From Coriobacteriales bacterium (GTDB lineage: Bacteria > Actinomycetota > Coriobacteriia > Coriobacteriales > UBA8131): a stretch of 9,938 nucleotides of DNA. The position numbers were made by a program, and so were the translations under genes. This document shows, one piece after another, positions 1 through 6,531 of the stretch. The notes under the pieces were generated by a model, which made no database searches, was not told the origin of the DNA, and worked only from the letters and a program-made list of their open reading frames with translations. The stretch is taken from contig JAISMZ010000226.1 of the NCBI GenBank assembly GCA_031276475.1, forward strand, positions 1 through 9,938, written 5' to 3'. The first letter of the stretch is position 1; each line of letters starts with the position of its first letter.

Positions 1-174
1 TCGTCCGCGGCCCCTGTGCCGTCAGCCCCTGTGTCGTCAGCCTCTGTGCCGTCCGCAGCCCCTGTGTCGTCAGCCTCTGTGCCGTCCGCAGCCCCTGTGT
101 CGTCAGCCCCTGTGTCGTCCCCCGCAGCTGACGTAGCCGCCGCCAATTCGGCCCCAAGGCCCAAAGATGCCTGA
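1..174 (+). CDS. 3' end of an upstream gene; Ser/Ala/Pro/Val repeat tail
   Basis: Frame 1 is open from the first base to the TGA at 172-174, giving 57 residues of a C-terminus. Residues 1-40 are low complexity (APVSS, ASVPSA and similar units). They are followed by a short Ala-rich segment and a charged end, PRPKDA. No catalytic domain is visible, so the function cannot be read. The stop overlaps the ATG of the next gene at 167 by 8 nt, which implies translational coupling and the same operon. Because the next gene is an ABC-2-like permease, a partner ATPase or sister permease is a reasonable guess, but nothing in the visible part shows this. The tail is encoded by the tandem DNA repeat listed separately, so it probably arose by repeat expansion. 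Confidence 0.75.
   Translation, partial: SSAAPVPSAPVSSASVPSAAPVSSASVPSAAPVSSAPVSSPAADVAAANSAPRPKDA
11..120 (+). repeat. Tandem 15/18-bp CCYCTGTGYCGTC repeat inside a coding tail
   Basis: There are seven consecutive units. Type a is CCCCTGTGTCGTCAG (26-40, 59-73, 92-106), with a variant at 11-25 and a shortened copy at 107-120. Type b is CCTCTGTGCCGTCCGCAG (41-58, 74-91). Types b and a alternate, giving a perfect 33-bp higher-order repeat at 40-72 and 73-105. All unit lengths are multiples of three, so the reading frame is kept. The core CTGTGTCGTC is the reverse complement of the GACGACACAG core of the array at 9777-9868. Confidence 0.9.
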
Positions 175-2413
175 ACGCCCCGGCATACACGACCTTTTGC
201 ACTCGGCGCGCACGGCGGCGCCCCTGCTTGCCTGCGGGCTGGCCGCCTTTACGGTACTCGTGCCGGTCTCCACCGCAGCGGTGCCCGACCGCTCCATCTT
301 TAACATCGCCTACACCCACGAGCAGCTGCGCTTTCGCTTCTTTGACGCCGATCTCTCGCTGGCACTCACCCTGACAACCATCGCCTACGGGGCCGCTTTG
401 GCCTTTGTACTCTTCGCCTTCCTGCGCGACCGGCGCGCATCTGCGGCATTTCTCTCCTTTGGCCTGTCGCGCACGCGCCTGTTCGTCAACCGGGCGGCAG
501 TGGCGCTGCTTTGCCTCATCTTAGGCCTGGGAGTGCCCTTTGTGGCTTCGCTGGCGCTTAACGTGGCAGCACTTGACTGGTACACGGGCGAGATGCATGA
601 GTTCTTTTACGTGCTTTGCGGCTATCTGGTTCTGGGTGCTACAAGCTTTGCGTTGTCTGCGCTGGCCAGCATCGGCGCCGGCACGCTGACCGAGGCGCTG
701 CTTTTTGCCGCTGCCCTGCTTGGCGCGGTGAGTGTGGCGGCCTTCGGTCTGGACGCTCTGACGGCCGAGCTCTTAACAGGTAGTCCATTTGGCAGATTGC
801 CCACGGGGCTCACCGAGCCGGTGGCGCCCTCCCTGCTCGAACTTTCCTCCCCCTGCAATCCGGCACTGTTCTTTACCGCCCTGGGAGCAGAGCACCAAAG
901 CTTCAGCATCCTGCATCCGGTATACGAGCCCACTGCTGGCAGCTGGGCACCCATAGTTGGCTGGACGCTGTTCTCGCTGCTGGCCTGCGCGGGCGCGGCT
1001 CTGATGCTGCACCATCGCCCCGGCGAGCAGGCCCAGATGGCCGGTGCCAATACGCCGCTGAGCTTTTTTACGGTGGCGGCCGCGGCTTTTCTGGTCTTTT
1101 CCACATTGTTCAGTGCCATCGCGCCGATAAGTGCTGTGGTTGCTCTGGTGGCGGCCGGCGCGGGATTCATCATTGTATCGGCAGCGCTTTTGCGCGGACC
1201 GCTCAGGGGTCAGGCGCGACTTTCCCGCTCGGCGGCAGTGCTGGCGGCTGAGGCGGCGGTTCTAGCCGGCGTGGTGGCTGTTATCGCCACGGGGGCCTTT
1301 GGCTTTGCCACGCGCGTCCCGGCTGCCTCAGAGGTGGCAACCGTTGAGGCCTCCTATGTGGGTACGCCGGCCTATCTGGCCGTGCCTCTGTCGGGCACAG
1401 CGTCGGAGTCGGCCTACTATTACCACGCTGAATACAGTTTTGACGACCCCGCAGACATCGCCCTGGTCACAGAGGCGCATGCCGGCCTCGTTGCCTCAGC
1501 AACCCTGCCCCAGGCGCTTGACGCGAGCGACTTTTCCCAGACAGCCGTGCCTTATGACGCGGTGCTGCGCTATACACTGCTTGACGGCAGCGAGCTTGTG
1601 CGCTACTACCCGCAGGCCCGCATCGGTGACCTGGAGGGCTTGTTGGCGTTGGATGACTCCGCGCACGTAGACAGCCTGGAGGCAGCTGCCATTACCGGCG
1701 ACGCTTCTGCGCTTGCTGCAGCCGACCGCGAGGCGCTGGCCTCCGCCAACACCGCGCTGGCCTACCGCACAGGCGCGGTCTTTATCACCGACGCCAACTA
1801 CAACGCCGTTGCCGAGCTGGACTTGGGCGACGCGGCCCGCGCCGAGTTGCTCAGAGCCGTGGCCGCCGACGTGACTGCCCAAACCGCGCAGCGGCGCTAT
1901 GCCCAGCCCGACCAGCCTGTCGCCGTGCTGATGTTTACCAACGCCCCGGCCACCGACAAGGCGGCCTTTGGCTTTTCCTTCTCCAACGCCGTTGTTCCCG
2001 TAACGCCGGACTTTGCTCAGACGCTTCGCTGGTTGGAGGAAAACGGCCTCTCCCAGCACGTGGGTACCGGCGTCTCGCCGCCGCTGATTGAGCAGCTGCG
2101 CTGGCTGCCGGATGACCCCTATGCCTCAATAGTCTCTACCGCACGTCCCCAAAGCCGCTTTTTCATGGCCTACCGCAGCGCCGCCGCTGGGCGCTTTTGG
2201 GCCGCCCCAGACTTCGGCACGGTGCCCGCGACCACAGACGCCACCCAGATTGCCGCCGCCGCCCCAAAGCTGCGCACGGCCTGCTTCATGGCCGGCGGCT
2301 ATCTGGTGGAGGCCAAGCTGAAGGGCATCGATGCCTGGGTCTATTACTACCTGCCATCCAAAGACGCTCCGGCCTTCATCGCCGGTGGCACCATGCACGA
2401 CCAGAAACTGTGA
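167..2413 (+). CDS. ABC-2-type permease-like membrane protein with large C-terminal soluble half
   Basis: The protein has 748 aa. About nine hydrophobic helices can be seen, near residues 17-38, 65-86, 108-135, 145-168, 174-194, 261-282, 298-318, 321-343 and 356-383. The cytoplasmic segment after helix 2 (FLSFGLSRTRLFVNR, 95-109) looks like the 'short loop before the next helix' typical of ABC-2 export permeases. From about 384 to the end there is a hydrophilic domain of ~365 residues, probably outside the membrane. It is rich in Ala, Asp and Tyr and has no motif I recognise. Length and layout fit permeases paired with YtrB-like ATPases, and such an ATPase is encoded two genes downstream. The ATG at 167 overlaps the previous stop; no strong Shine-Dalgarno is present, so coupling is likely. 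The stop is followed at once by the regulator gene. Substrate and transport direction cannot be read. Confidence 0.7.
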   Translation: MPERPGIHDLLHSARTAAPLLACGLAAFTVLVPVSTAAVPDRSIFNIAYTHEQLRFRFFDADLSLALTLTTIAYGAALAFVLFAFLRDRRASAAFLSFGLSRTRLFVNRAAVALLCLILGLGVPFVASLALNVAALDWYTGEMHEFFYVLCGYLVLGATSFALSALASIGAGTLTEALLFAAALLGAVSVAAFGLDALTAELLTGSPFGRLPTGLTEPVAPSLLELSSPCNPALFFTALGAEHQSFSILHPVYEPTAGSWAPIVGWTLFSLLACAGAALMLHHRPGEQAQMAGANTPLSFFTVAAAAFLVFSTLFSAIAPISAVVALVAAGAGFIIVSAALLRGPLRGQARLSRSAAVLAAEAAVLAGVVAVIATGAFGFATRVPAASEVATVEASYVGTPAYLAVPLSGTASESAYYYHAEYSFDDPADIALVTEAHAGLVASATLPQALDASDFSQTAVPYDAVLRYTLLDGSELVRYYPQARIGDLEGLLALDDSAHVDSLEAAAITGDASALAAADREALASANTALAYRTGAVFITDANYNAVAELDLGDAARAELLRAVAADVTAQTAQRRYAQPDQPVAVLMFTNAPATDKAAFGFSFSNAVVPVTPDFAQTLRWLEENGLSQHVGTGVSPPLIEQLRWLPDDPYASIVSTARPQSRFFMAYRSAAAGRFWAAPDFGTVPATTDATQIAAAAPKLRTACFMAGGYLVEAKLKGIDAWVYYYLPSKDAPAFIAGGTMHDQKL

Positions 2414-2422
2414 GGAGAGAAT

Positions 2423-3079
2423 ATGAAGCGCTTTAAGAAACCACAGGTGCGAACATGGGTCGCGTTAGCCGACCCGGGACGTAAGGCCTCCGGGCACAAC
2501 GGAACCTTTTGTAAAGGTGTGGCCCAGGTGCTGCGCGGCATCGATCAGCGCGGCGCGTTGATGGCTGCGACCAAAGAGTCAGGCATGGCTTACTCCAAGG
2601 GCTGGCTCTTGCTTAAGCATGCCGAGGAGAGCCTGGGCGTGCGCCTGATTGTTACCGATGGCGCACGCGGCTCATCGCTGACTGACGAGGGGCGAACGCT
2701 TTTGGAGACCTACGAGCAACTGCAGCAGGAGTGCGCCGAGTTTGCCGAGCGGCGTTTTGGTGAGCTGCTGGAGGAAAAGCGGGTAGCTGCCCGCAAAGAT
2801 GCCGGTAAAGACGATGTGGAGAAGGAGCGGGCAGAAGCTGACGTGCACAGCGACGGCTCCGCGTCCGACGCGAAGAGCGCCGAGCCCGCGCCCGATGCGG
2901 CGAGCGACCGACTCACGCCCGATGCAGCGGGGGGGGGGGGGGTGAAAAGGAGTGATAGATGTTGTATCACTGAGCAAGCGCTACGGCGGGCGTCGCGGCT
3001 CTACGGTCATCGAGAACATCACGCTTACCGTGCGCGACGGCAGGGTCTACGGGCTGGTGGGCTACAACGGCGCCGGTAA
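2423..3079 (+). CDS. ModE-like winged-helix regulator, end set by a G tract
   Basis: Residues ~27-115 match the DNA-binding half of ModE (COG2005 type): FCKGVAQVLRGID, then the helix-turn-helix around GALMAATKESGMAYSKGW (44-61), a wing near LIVTDGARGSSLTDEG (75-90), and a long helix (91-122) that in ModE makes the dimer. The C-terminal molybdate-binding (Mop) domains of full ModE are absent, so any metal sensing must differ. Residues ~123-169 are a charged, Ala/Asp-rich disordered tail. AGGAG at 2413-2417, overlapping the previous stop, gives a good start at 2423. As sequenced, the frame passes through 14 Gs (2929-2942) and continues out of frame into the ATPase gene, ending at 3079 (218 aa) with a ~45-residue Arg-rich tail. 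With 13 Gs the protein would stop at once (173 aa); with 12 or 15 it would stop at a TGA overlapping the next GTG (176 or 177 aa). The 14-G form is therefore either an OFF/altered phase or a sequencing error. It probably regulates this cluster, but no operator is identified. Confidence 0.8.
   Translation: MKRFKKPQVRTWVALADPGRKASGHNGTFCKGVAQVLRGIDQRGALMAATKESGMAYSKGWLLLKHAEESLGVRLIVTDGARGSSLTDEGRTLLETYEQLQQECAEFAERRFGELLEEKRVAARKDAGKDDVEKERAEADVHSDGSASDAKSAEPAPDAASDRLTPDAAGGGGVKRSDRCCITEQALRRASRLYGHREHHAYRARRQGLRAGGLQRRR
2929..2942 (+). repeat. Homopolymeric G tract (G14)
   Basis: Fourteen consecutive Gs lie in the last codons of the ModE-like gene, 10 nt before the GTG of the ATPase gene. 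Such tracts are prone to slippage in replication, in transcription and in sequencing. Tract length decides which of three C-termini the regulator receives. The tract also forms the 5' part of the ribosome binding site for the next gene. Confidence 0.9.
2938..2945 (+). promoter_or_regulatory. Ribosome binding site of the ATPase gene, built from the G tract
   Basis: GGGGGTGA differs by one base from GGAGGTGA, the perfect complement of the 16S rRNA 3' end, and the differing G can still wobble-pair with U. It lies 6 nt before GTG 2952, which is good spacing. The alternative AAAGGAG (2946-2952) overlaps the GTG and is too close; it would instead fit an ATG at 2959, but that frame stops after four codons. 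Confidence 0.6.
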
Positions 3080-3698
3080 GACGACGCTGCTTAAAACCAT
3101 CGCCGGCGTCTATCGCCCCAGTTCAGGCACCGTGCGCCTGGGTGCGCATGCGCGCCCGGTGCCCGGCACGCTGGCCCTGGTCTCAGACGAGCCCTACTTC
3201 CTCTCCCAGGCCACGCCCGCCGCAATCGGGCGCTTTTACCGCGGCTACTATCCGCGCTGGTCAGATGCCGTATACGCACGGCTGCTGGCGCTTTTCGGTC
3301 TGGACGCGGATGCCCGCGTTGAGGGCTTCTCCAAAGGCATGGCCCGTCAGGTCGCCCTTGCGTTGGGGCTTGCCAGCGGCGCTCAGGTATTGCTTTTGGA
3401 TGAGAGCTTTGACGGCCTCGATCTTGCCAAGCGTCGTGTTATCAAGCGGCTGGTGCGCGGCTATGCCCGCCTGCATAACGCCGCCGTGATGCTGACCTCA
3501 CACAACCTTGCCGAGATTGAAGACGTTGCCGACGATCTGGGGATGATTGACGGTTGCCACCTGATATTTACTGGCCCGATAGAAGAGGTGCGCGGCGCAC
3601 ATCCCGGAGCTTCTTTGGAGGAAATATTCCTGAATGTGGGCGATAAGACGGTGCCTGCCACCGTAAGCGATGTCGATCTGGAGGCGCTCTTTGCGTAG
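2952..3698 (+). CDS. ABC transporter ATPase, ABC-2/YtrB-like
   Basis: The protein has 248 aa. It shows Walker A GYNGAGKT (37-44), a degenerate signature FSKGM (126-130) in place of LSGGQ, Walker B VLLLDE (146-151), D-loop GLD (155-157) and the switch histidine in LTSHNL (H184). The usual DEPT after Walker B is DESF. The region before the signature contains YYPRWSD (99-105), a feature I associate with YtrB-type ATPases of ABC-2 exporters. There is no clear Gln at the Q-loop; the segment reads VSDEPYF. The start is GTG, giving MIDVVSLSKRYGG, a normal ABC N-terminus; an in-frame TGA at 2943 excludes anything longer. It would energise an ABC-2 permease, most likely the 748-aa protein encoded upstream. 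Its start lies inside the extended frame of the regulator, so the length of the G tract may change its translation. Confidence 0.85.
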   Translation: MIDVVSLSKRYGGRRGSTVIENITLTVRDGRVYGLVGYNGAGKTTLLKTIAGVYRPSSGTVRLGAHARPVPGTLALVSDEPYFLSQATPAAIGRFYRGYYPRWSDAVYARLLALFGLDADARVEGFSKGMARQVALALGLASGAQVLLLDESFDGLDLAKRRVIKRLVRGYARLHNAAVMLTSHNLAEIEDVADDLGMIDGCHLIFTGPIEEVRGAHPGASLEEIFLNVGDKTVPATVSDVDLEALFA

Positions 3699-3704
3699 AC
3701 GGGC

Positions 3705-3712
3705 AAAAAGGG
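3705..3712 (+). promoter_or_regulatory. Shine-Dalgarno favouring the GTG 3721 start
   Basis: AAAAAGGG lies 8 nt before GTG 3721. The earlier in-frame ATG at 3670, inside the ATPase gene, has no comparable site (CCGTAAGCG precedes it). This is why 3721 is preferred. Confidence 0.5.
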
Positions 3713-3720
3713 TACTTGGA

Positions 3721-5388
3721 GTGCGGGCGGTTTTGTCGGCGGCTTGCTGCGGCCTGCGGACGCGGAGGGCTCCGGCAGCTGCGCTACTGGCGCGCTCGGT
3801 GGCCACAGCGCTTGCCGCGCTGGCCACGCTTGCCGTGCTGGTGCTGTTTGCCGTGCTGGTACCGTTTGCCGCGCCCGCGCCTTTGCCCGCGCTGGCCGCC
3901 GAGGGCGATGCTGCGCGCGACGACCTGCTGCCCCTGGAGCTGTCTGTGCCCGCAGACGTCACGCTCGAGCTCTTGCCCCAGCGCCTTGAATTCTCGCTTG
4001 CGCCGGCCAGCATCCAGACCGGCATCGACTGCGGCATGCTGGATATGTGCGGCATCGACCCCTGCCTCTGCGGCAACCCCGACGCCTTTGGTGCCTGCGC
4101 CTGCAACGGTACGCACACGACGCTCCCGGAGCTGAGTGTGAGAAGCGTAGACGCAGGGCAGGTTAAGTTGCTGCGCCTGGGCAGCGACTGGTGGCTTGTG
4201 CCCTGGGGCGCTGACGGTACCTCTGTGGAGCTTGCCGCCCGGCTGCCGCACCATGCGGACGCTGTCGTGACGGTCACGGTTGGTGTGGAGGCGCCCTTTG
4301 CGCCGCAGCTGTTCTACTGCGCCGTCCTGCTCGCACTTTTGGCTGCGGTTCTGTACGTGGTGGGCCGGCTGCTGAGGGGCCAAGATGGCCGAGCCTCTGA
4401 CAACGTTCCGAAAGGCCAGGAGGGCCAGGTCTCTGACACCATGCCGAAAGGCCAGGACGGCTGGGCTTGCGCTCGCGTGTTGCCCCTGCTGGCAGCCCTG
4501 CTGGTCTGCGCCCTGCTGGTCGCGCCGGCCCTGGCGCTTTGGGGCTGCGCGCCGTCTGTTACGGTGACGAATGCCTCGCCGCGCCTAGTATCGGCCACGG
4601 TCAGCGCCCAGGGCGACGGCAGCGAGGCAGGCCAGCGGGCAGAAGTGCGCCTGGTATTCTCCAAAGCCATTGCCTTGGACGGCGACGTTTTGGCCGGCCT
4701 GAACGTTGCGCTTAACGACAAGCCGCTGGACGCAGAAGCCATAACGCTGGGCGCCGCCCTGGAAGGCGACGACACGCTGCTGCTCACGCTGTCCCCTGCG
4801 CCTGGGGCGGGCGACACCGCGGCCAGCCACTATTTTGCTTTATACGATAGCAAATTAAGCGTAGCCGCTGCTGATGCAGGCGGTGGGGTCGCGCAGCTGG
4901 TGGCGGCAGATGACGGGAGCGCCAATGCTGCACTGGACGCTTCGGTGGAGCTGATCATCCCCTCGGGGCTGGTCATCGAGCCGGTTGCGGAGGAGCCCGG
5001 CGGCGCTGCCTCTTTGGCCGATGCTGCCGCGACCCCCAACACCACGGCCGATGTTGCCGCTCCTGACACCCCGACCGACGCCGACGCCGCCCCCGCCTCA
5101 GCGACCTTTCGCGTCGTGCGCGTGCCGGTGCTGCGTGCGGTGTCCTGGATAGAGATAGAGCCGGGCGGCGCGCGAGCACTGGTACACAACCACGAGTTCA
5201 CGCGCTTTACAGATGACGATGCCGGCCGCGCGGCCTACGCGCAGACGCTGCTGGAGCCGCTTCGACGCGCCTTTAGCAGCGAGTATGACATCAGCCAAAA
5301 AGACGACACCATCACCATCACTGCCCGCACTGCAACAGAGGGTCAGACGATAAGCCCCCGCGTTGTGGAGGGTGTTGTAGATGAGTAG
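3721..5388 (+). CDS. Unrecognised membrane-anchored protein with six-Cys cluster and Ig-like region
   Basis: The protein has 555 aa from GTG 3721; an in-frame ATG at 3670 would add 17 residues. I do not recognise the family. In order: a long hydrophobic N-terminal segment (~24-59) ending in an AXA-like site (ALAA), either a signal peptide or an anchor; an outer domain (~62-190) with the cysteine pattern C-x5-C-x4-C-x-C-x8-C-x-C-x3-H (nt 4030-4116), six cysteines in 25 residues; a helix (~194-215); a short loop of tandem 12-residue repeats; a helix (~253-273) followed by LWGC; then a mainly beta-strand region (VTVTNASPRLVSATV onwards, with LVFSKAIAL) reminiscent of bacterial Ig-like/SbsA-type folds; a Thr/Asp/Ala linker; and a C-terminal mixed domain. 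It follows the ATPase gene closely and its stop overlaps the FecCD permease start by 8 nt. Position suggests an accessory subunit of one of the two transporters; metal binding by the cysteines is only an inference. Confidence 0.75.
   Translation: MRAVLSAACCGLRTRRAPAAALLARSVATALAALATLAVLVLFAVLVPFAAPAPLPALAAEGDAARDDLLPLELSVPADVTLELLPQRLEFSLAPASIQTGIDCGMLDMCGIDPCLCGNPDAFGACACNGTHTTLPELSVRSVDAGQVKLLRLGSDWWLVPWGADGTSVELAARLPHHADAVVTVTVGVEAPFAPQLFYCAVLLALLAAVLYVVGRLLRGQDGRASDNVPKGQEGQVSDTMPKGQDGWACARVLPLLAALLVCALLVAPALALWGCAPSVTVTNASPRLVSATVSAQGDGSEAGQRAEVRLVFSKAIALDGDVLAGLNVALNDKPLDAEAITLGAALEGDDTLLLTLSPAPGAGDTAASHYFALYDSKLSVAAADAGGGVAQLVAADDGSANAALDASVELIIPSGLVIEPVAEEPGGAASLADAAATPNTTADVAAPDTPTDADAAPASATFRVVRVPVLRAVSWIEIEPGGARALVHNHEFTRFTDDDAGRAAYAQTLLEPLRRAFSSEYDISQKDDTITITARTATEGQTISPRVVEGVVDE
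4378..4467 (+). repeat. 36-bp tandem repeat, 2.5 copies, in coding sequence
   Basis: Copies lie at 4378-4413, 4414-4449 and a partial at 4450-4467. They encode GQDGRASDNVPK, GQEGQVSDTMPK and GQDGWA. The repeats lie in the polar loop between the second and third hydrophobic segments of the Cys-cluster protein, probably facing the cytoplasm. The copies have diverged at several positions, so the duplication is not recent. Confidence 0.8.
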
Positions 5389-6496
5389 GGGAGACAGGCG
5401 GGCCGCGCCGGCGTCGACAGGGGCGTCGACAGGGGACGGTTCTCTGTCGACGCCGCCTGCCGCGCCCGTTTCCACCCCGCCCGCCTCCACAGCTGAGCCG
5501 GCCGCGCCCGCCGCGCCCAGGCGCCACCCGGCCCTGGTGATTACCGTCCTGGCGCTGCTTTTGCTCGCGGCTCTTCTCGCCTCGCTTACCGTGGGCCGCT
5601 ACGCCATCTCGCTTGATGCCCTGTTCAGCCTGGACGAGACCAGCTCAAACGTGCTGTTCTTCATGCGTCTGCCGCGCATTGGGGCTGCGGCTCTTATCGG
5701 AGCGGCCCTTGCCGGGGCGGGGTGTGCCTTTCAGGGCATCTTCAAAAACCCGATGGTATCACCCGATTTGCTCGGTGCCAGCGCAGGGGCCGGCTTTGGC
5801 GCGGCGGCAGGCATCCTGCTCTCGCTTGGCAGCGTCGGCGTGGAGCTAAGCGCCTTCCTGATGGGGCTCATTGCGGTGGGTGTGTCCTATCTGCTCTCCA
5901 CTGCAATCGGCCGCTCGATGCGCGGCGTGTTGGTTTTGGTGTTATCCGGCATGGTTATCGGCAACCTCTTTCAGGCCTTTACCTCGGCGGTGAAGTTTGT
6001 TGCCGACCCTAACTCGCAGCTGCCCGAGATTACCTTCTGGCTGATGGGCGGCCTTTCTGCCGTGCGCGACAGCGACCTCTACTGGCTGCTGTTCGCCCTC
6101 ATTGTTGGAGGCGCGGGCCTTTTCGTGTTGCGCTGGAAGATAAACGTGATGGGAAACGGCGATGAGGAGGCGCTGGCACTAGGCGTGGAGGTCAAACGGG
6201 TGCGCCTTGCCGTGGTGGCCTTTGCCACGCTGCTCACCTCGGCCTCGGTCGCCGTGGCGGGGATGGTTGGCTGGGTGGGCCTTATCGTGCCGCACCTGGC
6301 GCGCTTTTTGGTAGGGGCAGACCAGCGCGCGCTGCTGCCGGCCTCGATGCTTTTGGGCTCGACCTTCCTGTTGGTGGTGGACGATCTTTGCCGCTCCGTC
6401 TACACCACCGAGATACCCCTGTCGATACTTACCTCAATCATCGGCGCGCCGCTGTTCATCTATCTGATCGCCCGCACCCGCAAGGGCAGGCACTGA
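5381..6496 (+). CDS. FecCD/BtuC-family metal-chelate or molybdate importer permease (MolB-like)
   Basis: The 371-aa membrane subunit belongs to the BtuC/FecCD/MolB family. Family signatures seen: RLPRIGAALIG-like start of the second helix (96-108), NPMVSPDLLGASAGA (123-137), the cytoplasmic coupling segment GDEEALALGVE (260-270), GWVGLIVPHLAR (297-308) and EIPLSILTSIIGAPLFIYL (344-362). The usual ten helices can be placed. GGAGGGTG at 5367-5374 sits 6 nt before ATG 5381, and the start overlaps the previous stop by 8 nt. Residues 1-48 are an unusual Pro/Ala/Ser/Thr extension before the first helix; part of it is encoded by a palindromic repeat. With the ATPase and lipoprotein downstream it forms a complete importer. 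The family carries siderophores, haem, cobalamin or molybdate/tungstate; modD nearby favours Mo/W. Confidence 0.92.
   Translation: MSRGDRRAAPASTGASTGDGSLSTPPAAPVSTPPASTAEPAAPAAPRRHPALVITVLALLLLAALLASLTVGRYAISLDALFSLDETSSNVLFFMRLPRIGAAALIGAALAGAGCAFQGIFKNPMVSPDLLGASAGAGFGAAAGILLSLGSVGVELSAFLMGLIAVGVSYLLSTAIGRSMRGVLVLVLSGMVIGNLFQAFTSAVKFVADPNSQLPEITFWLMGGLSAVRDSDLYWLLFALIVGGAGLFVLRWKINVMGNGDEEALALGVEVKRVRLAVVAFATLLTSASVAVAGMVGWVGLIVPHLARFLVGADQRALLPASMLLGSTFLLVVDDLCRSVYTTEIPLSILTSIIGAPLFIYLIARTRKGRH
5411..5454 (+). repeat. Repeat-family hairpin embedded in the permease coding sequence
   Basis: A perfect 11-bp inverted repeat, GGCGTCGACAG (5422-5432) and CTGTCGACGCC (5444-5454), encloses the 11-nt loop GGGACGGTTCT. 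That loop is identical to 9867-9877. The left side carries an exact 12-bp tandem duplication, GCGTCGACAGGG at 5411-5422 and 5423-5434, read as ASTG twice. The element is in frame and encodes part of the low-complexity N-terminus of the permease. Confidence 0.85.
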
Positions 6497-6531
6497 TGAC
6501 CGGGCTGCTCGCCTGCAAAGGCGGCCACTGA
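6496..6531 (+). other. Possible 11-codon coupling mini-ORF
   Basis: ATG 6496 overlaps the permease stop (TGATG) and reads MTGLLACKGGH to a TGA at 6529-6531, which in turn overlaps the ATPase ATG at 6531 (again TGATG). It could carry ribosomes from the permease to the ATPase gene by stop-restart coupling. The ends GGCAGGCACTGATG and GGCGGCCACTGATG are near copies, so the mini-ORF may simply be a small duplication of the gene junction. A functional peptide is not claimed. Confidence 0.3.

Noticed and set aside
622..1173. Long minus-strand open frame opposite the 748-aa permease
   Set aside because: It is a GC-rich shadow frame; the plus strand has a clear membrane protein with proper periodicity.
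2959..2973. ATG with ideal spacing from GGAG as the ATPase start
   Set aside because: The frame ends after four codons; the GTG 2952 frame gives the correct ABC N-terminus. A base error near here could be reconsidered together with the G tract.
3498..4277. 259-codon minus-strand open frame across the ATPase/Cys-protein junction
   Set aside because: No ribosome binding site, Ser/Ala-rich shadow composition, and it crosses two plus-strand genes with good domain or start evidence.
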